Below are positions 7,824 through 11,126 of a DNA stretch of 11,126 bases, one piece after another. A program made the position numbers and the translations under genes. The notes beneath the pieces are model-generated. The model saw only the letters and a program-made list of their open reading frames with translations. It searched no databases and was not told the DNA's origin. The stretch covers positions 1 through 11,126 of the forward strand of contig USAT01000064.1 in the NCBI GenBank assembly GCA_900552725.1, in the 5' to 3' direction. Positions within the stretch are counted from its first letter, which is position 1; each line of letters begins with the position of its first letter. This DNA is from an uncultured Eubacteriales bacterium. GTDB lineage: Bacteria > Bacillota > Clostridia > Oscillospirales > Oscillospiraceae.

Positions 7824-8957
7824 TCATAGCATAGGAAAACGTGTGTTTTTGTGCTGTAAAAGCGCCGCATACAGCGCGTCGATCTCGTCAAAGGTGGTCT
7901 CCGGGCCGAAGCTGACGCGCAGCACGCCGTTGGCCGTGCGCTTGTCCAGCCCCAGGGCCATCACCACATGGCTCAGCTTGCCCCGGTGGCAGGCGCTGCC
8001 CGCCGACAGGCAGATGCCCTGGCTCCCCAGATCGGTCACCACATTGGCGCTGGGATACCCCACCAGCGACACCATCAGGATATGGGGCGCATCCCCCTGT
8101 CCCACGGCCACCACGCCATTGATGGACAGCAGCTTCTCGCGGCAGTAGGCCTTCACCTCCGCCATATGGGCCAGCTTGTCCGCCAGACCCTGGGCACGCA
8201 GCTCCGCCGCCTTGGCAAAGCCCGCGATCTGGGCCGTGGCCTCGGTGCCGGAGCGGGCGCCCTCCTCCTGTCCGCCGCCGTGGAGCAGCGGGCGGATATT
8301 GCGGACATTGGGGCCCACGTACAGTGCGCCGATACCCTTTGGCCCGCCGATCTTGTGGGCGGAAATACTCATCATGTCCACCCCCAGCGCCTTGGGATCG
8401 CAGGGCACCTTCATAAAGCCCTGCACCGCGTCGGTATGCAGCAATGCGCGGCTCTTGCGTTCCTTCAGGAGAGCGGCGATCTCCGCCACAGGGAACACGC
8501 AGCCGGTCTCGTTGTTCACCAGCATCACGCTGACCGCCGCCGTATCCTCCCGCAGCGCCTCGCCCACCTGTTGGGCGGTGATGTGCCCGGTCTTATCGGG
8601 CTTGAGATACGTCACCTCATAGCCCTGCTGCTCCAGCGCCCGGCAGGTCTCCAGCACGGCGCTGTGCTCCACGGTGGTGGTGATGATATGGCGGCCTACA
8701 TGGCGGTTCTGCCACAGGGCGGCCTGAATGGCCCAGTTGTCGCTCTCCGTGCCGCAGGAGGTAAAGTGCAGCTCCTTGGGCTGGCAGCCCACCACCCCCG
8801 CGATAACGGCCCGATAGCCCTCCACCATCCTCTTGGCCTCCTGTCCCACGGGATACTGGGAGGAGGGATTGCCGAACTGCTGCGTCAGCACGCGGTACAT
8901 CTCATCGGCAACAGCCTTGGGCACAGGGGTGGTAGCGGCGTGATCCAGATAAATCAT
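7824..8957 (-). CDS. Cysteine desulfurase (NifS/IscS family, PLP-dependent)
   Basis: 377 residues, full length for the family. It converts L-cysteine to L-alanine and hands persulfide sulfur to Fe-S cluster or thio-modification partners in the cytosol. Key residues: YLDHAATT at the N-terminus (3-10), GNPSS (29-33), E97-H98 at the cofactor ring, N149-N-E150 region, D176 (HTDAVQG), PLP-binding K202 in SISAHKIGGPKG, R235-SGTE, and the catalytic cysteine C323 in SAGSACHRG. The active loop is the short SACHRG kind seen in many clostridial enzymes, not the longer SACTSAS kind of E. coli IscS. No scaffold gene (iscU/sufU) lies next to it, so its partner is unknown. It is the first gene of a five-gene operon. 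SD GAGAGGAAA sits about 6 nt before the ATG. The promoter is likely at 9072-9100, giving a leader of about 108 nt. Confidence 0.95.
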   Translation of the reverse strand: MIYLDHAATTPVPKAVADEMYRVLTQQFGNPSSQYPVGQEAKRMVEGYRAVIAGVVGCQPKELHFTSCGTESDNWAIQAALWQNRHVGRHIITTTVEHSAVLETCRALEQQGYEVTYLKPDKTGHITAQQVGEALREDTAAVSVMLVNNETGCVFPVAEIAALLKERKSRALLHTDAVQGFMKVPCDPKALGVDMMSISAHKIGGPKGIGALYVGPNVRNIRPLLHGGGQEEGARSGTEATAQIAGFAKAAELRAQGLADKLAHMAEVKAYCREKLLSINGVVAVGQGDAPHILMVSLVGYPSANVVTDLGSQGICLSAGSACHRGKLSHVVMALGLDKRTANGVLRVSFGPETTFDEIDALYAALLQHKNTRFPML

Positions 8958-8983
8958 AACGGTTTCCTCTCTATTTTTCGCCG

Positions 8984-9005
8984 GTCGGGTATTGTCATAC
9001 CCGGC
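8984..9005. promoter_or_regulatory. Palindrome in the divergent control region (candidate operator or leader hairpin)
   Basis: CGGGTAT (8986-8992) and ATACCCG (8997-9003) form a perfect 7-bp dyad around TGTC, extendable to 9 bp by a T-G and a G-C pair. It overlaps the -35 box (8992-8997) of the + promoter, so a protein bound here would block mtaB transcription. In the - strand leader of the cysteine desulfurase it would form an RNA hairpin about 30 nt before the start codon. There is no U-run on either side, so it is not a terminator. A further GGGTATT copy lies at 9022-9028, near the + start site. I do not recognise the regulator. Confidence 0.55.
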
Positions 9006-9020
9006 AGAATCAAGTATAAT
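8992..9020 (+). promoter_or_regulatory. Near-consensus σA promoter for mtaB-yfbR
   Basis: TTGTCA (8992-8997) is a 5/6 match to TTGACA. A 17-nt spacer and a perfect TATAAT (9015-9020) follow. The start site is expected near 9027, which gives mtaB a leader of about 75 nt. This is the best promoter in the window. A palindrome overlaps its -35 box. Confidence 0.8.
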
Positions 9021-9071
9021 GGGGTATTATTTCAGGGACTGTTTTCTCATGGTGATTGTCCGTAATTTTTA

Positions 9072-9100
9072 ATTATACTGTATCAAAAAGGAAAGTGCAA
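9072..9100 (-). promoter_or_regulatory. σA-type promoter for the cysteine desulfurase operon
   Basis: Read on the - strand, TTGCAC (9100-9095) is followed by 17 nt and a perfect TATAAT (9077-9072). The -35 matches consensus only at TTG, so strength is uncertain. The start is expected near 9065, giving a leader of about 108 nt. The -35 overlaps the DNA of the mtaB ribosome binding site. This promoter points toward, not away from, the + promoter at 8992-9020. Confidence 0.6.
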
Positions 9101-9101
9101 G

Positions 9102-10385
9102 ATGCGCGTTGCGATTTACACCCTTGGCTGCAAGGTGAACCAATATGAGACCCAGGCCATGGAGCAGGAGCTTGTCCGCCGGGGCCATACACTGGTACCC
9201 TTTGAGGAGGCGGCGGATGCCTACATCGTCAATACCTGCTCCGTCACCGCCGTCAGCGACAAAAAGTCCCGCCAGATGATCCGCCGCTGCCGCAAGCTCA
9301 ACGAAAACGCCGTGGTGGCCGCCTGCGGCTGCTATGTCCAGACCCACCCCGACGAGGCCGCCACCCTGGCCCTGGATCTGATCGCCGGCACCGGCGACCG
9401 GATGGCGTTTCTCGACCTCTTGGAGCAGGCCGCCCACGAGAAGGAGCCGGTCACCCTGCTGGACGATGCCCTGCGCCGCCGCCAGTTCGAGGTACTGCCC
9501 GCCGGCGGCATGGCCGAGCGCACCCGCGCCATGCTGAAGGTGGAGGACGGCTGCGTCAACTTCTGCACCTACTGCATCATCCCCTATGCCCGGGGCCCGG
9601 TACGTTCCCTGCCGCTGGAGACGGCGGCGGCCCAGACGCGGCAGCTCCGCGCCGAGGGCTACCGTGAGCTGGTGCTGACCGGCATCGAGATCTCCAGTTG
9701 GGGCCACGACCTGAAAAACGGCACCGGCTTCATCGACCTTTTAGAAGCCGTCAGCGCCGCGGCAGGCGACATGCGCCTGCGCCTGGGCAGTCTCGAGCCC
9801 CGCACCATCACCGAGGACTTCTGCCGCCGTGCGGCGAAGCTCCCCAACCTCTGCCCCCACTTCCACCTGTCGCTGCAATCCGGCTGCGACGCCACCCTGA
9901 AGCGCATGAACCGCAGATACGACACCGCCCGGTTCTATGAATCGGTACGGCTGCTGAACGAATATTTCGACCGCCCCGCCGTCACCACCGATCTCATCAC
10001 CGGCTTCCCCGGCGAGACGGAGGAGGAATTCACCCAGACGCTGGCGTTCATCGAAAAGTGCGGCTTTGCCGCCATGCACATCTTCCCCTACTCCATCCGC
10101 CCCGGCACCAAGGCGGCGGCCATGCCCCAACTGACGGCGGCGGTGAAGGAGGAACGGGCGGCGCGGGCCGCTCAGGTGGCCCACCGGATGCATCAGACCT
10201 ATCTGGAGGGCTGTGTCGGCAGGACGTATCCGGTCTTGTTCGAGCAGGAAAAGGACGGCCTCTACACCGGCCACGCCCCCAACTATATGGCGGTGGCGGT
10301 GCAGGGCAGCGAGCTTCACAATCAGGTTCGGGAGGTGACCATTACCGCATGCAATGGAGAGACATTATCGGGGGTGCTGGTATGA
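9102..10385 (+). CDS. mtaB: tRNA t6A37 methylthiotransferase MtaB (MiaB-like, radical SAM)
   Basis: 427 residues, the usual MtaB length. It adds a methylthio group to N6-threonylcarbamoyladenosine at position 37 of ANN-decoding tRNAs, giving ms2t6A. The N-terminal UPF0004 domain opens with TLGCKVNQYE, the form typical of MtaB, and its three auxiliary-cluster cysteines are C10, C46 (NTCSVT) and C77 (CGCYVQ). The radical SAM cluster is C151-x3-C155-x2-C158 in DGCVNFCTYCIIPYARG. Later conserved blocks are LTGIEISSWG, HFHLSLQSGC, TDLITGFPGE and FPYSIRPGT. The last 65 or so residues are the TRAM RNA-binding domain. The SD is AAGGAAAG about 6 nt before the ATG. It overlaps yfbR by four bases (ATGA). 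MiaB and RimO are less likely given the N-terminal signature. Confidence 0.95.
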   Translation: MRVAIYTLGCKVNQYETQAMEQELVRRGHTLVPFEEAADAYIVNTCSVTAVSDKKSRQMIRRCRKLNENAVVAACGCYVQTHPDEAATLALDLIAGTGDRMAFLDLLEQAAHEKEPVTLLDDALRRRQFEVLPAGGMAERTRAMLKVEDGCVNFCTYCIIPYARGPVRSLPLETAAAQTRQLRAEGYRELVLTGIEISSWGHDLKNGTGFIDLLEAVSAAAGDMRLRLGSLEPRTITEDFCRRAAKLPNLCPHFHLSLQSGCDATLKRMNRRYDTARFYESVRLLNEYFDRPAVTTDLITGFPGETEEEFTQTLAFIEKCGFAAMHIFPYSIRPGTKAAAMPQLTAAVKEERAARAAQVAHRMHQTYLEGCVGRTYPVLFEQEKDGLYTGHAPNYMAVAVQGSELHNQVREVTITACNGETLSGVLV

Positions 10386-10966
10386 AAGAGAACCATCACC
10401 ACTTCTTTGCCTACATCAGCCGGATGCGGTTCATCAACCGCTGGGCGCTGATGCGCAACAGCTACACCGAGAATATCCAGGAGCACAGCCATATGACCGC
10501 CGTGCTGGCCCATGCCCTGGCGGTGATCCGCAACCAGTTCTTTGACGGCCATGTGGACGAGGGACAAGTGGCCGTGGCGGCACTGTACCACGACGCCGGG
10601 GAGATCCTCACCGGTGACATGCCCACCCCCATCAAGTACTATAATCCCGCCATCCGGGACGCCTACCGCCAGGTGGAGCGGGTAGCGGAGGAAAAGCTGC
10701 TGGCCATGCTGCCCGACGAGCTGCGGCCCACCTACAGCGCCGCCCTGTCCCCCGCCGCGCCGGAGATCCAGCAGTTGGTGAAGGCCGCCGACAAGCTCAG
10801 CGCCTACATCAAGTGCCTGGAGGAGCTGAAGGCGGGCAACAACGAGTTCCGTCAGGCGGCGGAGCAGACCCGCTACGCCCTGGACGACATGGAGCTGCCG
10901 GAGGTGGACTACTTCCTGGAGCATTTCCTGCCGTCCTTCAAGCTGACGCTGGATGAACTTGAATAA
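10382..10966 (+). CDS. yfbR: 5'-deoxynucleotidase, YfbR-like HD-domain phosphohydrolase
   Basis: 194 residues versus 199 for E. coli YfbR, and similar along the whole length. It dephosphorylates deoxynucleoside 5'-monophosphates in the cytosol, a role in dNTP pool balance. HD-domain metal ligands are H35 (TENIQEHS), H70-D71 (YHDAGEILTGDMPTP) and D137 (KAADKLSAYIKCLEELKAGNNEF). R20-W21 in INRWALMRN match the residues that in E. coli YfbR select for the deoxy sugar. The C-terminal PSFKLTLDE is also conserved. The ATG at 10382 is chosen because the homology begins exactly there. It overlaps the mtaB stop as ATGA, so it is translationally coupled. A longer in-frame extension to 10058 lies inside mtaB and shows no homology. 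Confidence 0.94.
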   Translation: MKENHHHFFAYISRMRFINRWALMRNSYTENIQEHSHMTAVLAHALAVIRNQFFDGHVDEGQVAVAALYHDAGEILTGDMPTPIKYYNPAIRDAYRQVERVAEEKLLAMLPDELRPTYSAALSPAAPEIQQLVKAADKLSAYIKCLEELKAGNNEFRQAAEQTRYALDDMELPEVDYFLEHFLPSFKLTLDELE

Positions 10967-10992
10967 AAATCTGGCAAGAGGTCTTTTTACCA

Positions 10993-11126
10993 TTTTGTAG
11001 GGGGCGGCGTCCCCGACGCCCTGCACTACGTTTGCCGAGCGGCGGCATGTGGTCATGCCGCCCTACGAAAGCGTTCGGCACCCGGTTCGTAGGGCGGGGG
11101 GACCTCACCCCGCCGCCGTATACTCT
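10993..11126. repeat. GC-rich palindromic intergenic repeat (GTAGGG-type), running off the window
   Basis: The 160-nt stretch after yfbR has no gene. From 10993 it is packed with dyads: GGCGTC/GACGCC (11006-11011 with 11015-11020), a perfect 9-bp GGCGGCATG/CATGCCGCC hairpin with a TGGT loop (11041-11062), and GGCGGGG/CCCCGCC (11093-11099 with 11108-11114). The motif TTYGTAGGG(GG)CGG occurs at 10994-11007 and 11087-11097, and inverted at 11059-11069, so the 10993-11070 segment is itself framed by an imperfect inverted repeat. The look is that of dispersed miniature intergenic repeats of gut Bacillota. It could also end yfbR transcription. The copy number in the genome is unknown. Confidence 0.65.

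Noticed and set aside
6031..8148. Open frame of 705 codons on the + strand across rlmA, MATE and part of the desulfurase
   Set aside because: Same antisense artefact: low-complexity His/Gln/Arg composition and no recognisable family, while the opposite strand carries full-length conserved proteins.
7968..9065. 365-codon + strand frame opposite the cysteine desulfurase
   Set aside because: Antisense shadow of a clear PLP enzyme; it also runs through the promoter region.
9074..9079. TATACT as an extra + strand -10 box for mtaB
   Set aside because: No acceptable -35 at 16-18 nt; the promoter at 8992-9020 is far better and these bases already belong to the - strand -10.
10058..10381. 108-residue N-terminal extension of YfbR
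   Set aside because: It lies inside mtaB in another frame; similarity to YfbR begins exactly at the ATG at 10382.
10967..10990. A terminator just after the yfbR stop (A-rich then CTTTTT)
   Set aside because: A T-run is present, but I found no stable stem before it; any termination is more likely due to the hairpins from 11006 on.
9741..11056. Long - strand frames opposite mtaB and yfbR
   Set aside because: Compositional shadows; no domain seen, and the + strand genes are unambiguous.
1..11126. CRISPR arrays, tRNA/rRNA genes, transposases, phage or defence genes
   Set aside because: None seen on either strand; no regularly spaced repeats, no cloverleaf-type gene and no relevant protein motif.

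Overview
The window is GC-rich, densely coded bacterial chromosome, most likely from a gut Bacillota of the Oscillospirales / Oscillospiraceae type. The reasons are strong C/G-ending codon preference, Shine-Dalgarno (SD) sites of the AGGAGG class, σA-type promoters, a huge cell-surface protein with a Gram-positive style C-terminal anchor, a membrane-anchored GH25 muramidase, an MtaB-type tRNA methylthiotransferase, and GC-rich GTAGGG-type intergenic palindromes. The taxon is inferred from these traits and not proven.

Layout. (1) Bases 1-4010, + strand: the 3' part of a very large secreted multidomain protein. It has two Ig-like modules, a complete PHP metallohydrolase domain (CehA/McbA type), a CARDB-like module, a GATase-like module, two OB-fold-like modules, a Cys/His-rich module and a C-terminal membrane anchor. 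A strong intrinsic terminator (4049-4090) follows. (2) Bases 4099-8957, - strand: five tightly packed genes read from right to left: cysteine desulfurase, MATE exporter, RlmA-type 23S rRNA methyltransferase, a flavodoxin-fold reductase with an iron-sulfur-like Cys cluster, and the GH25 muramidase. Gaps are 8, -4, 12 and 10 nt, so they look like one operon. (3) Bases 8958-9101: a compact divergent control region with a near-consensus promoter on each strand facing each other and a perfect palindrome over one -35 box. (4) Bases 9102-10966, + strand: mtaB and yfbR, overlapping by 4 nt. (5) Bases 10967-11126: gene-free, palindrome-rich intergenic repeat.

How the genes fit together. The two divergent units both touch sulfur / Fe-S and RNA-modification metabolism. 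The cysteine desulfurase can supply sulfur for Fe-S clusters. MtaB carries two Fe-S clusters and puts a methylthio group on t6A37 of tRNA. The flavoprotein may carry a cluster too. RlmA modifies 23S rRNA. YfbR is dNMP housekeeping. MATE and GH25 handle export and wall remodelling.

Most of the window is recognisable core biology and I see no CRISPR, transposase, phage or defence genes. The parts least explained by known families are the giant PHP surface protein with its degenerate anchor, the face-to-face promoter region, and the terminal repeat.
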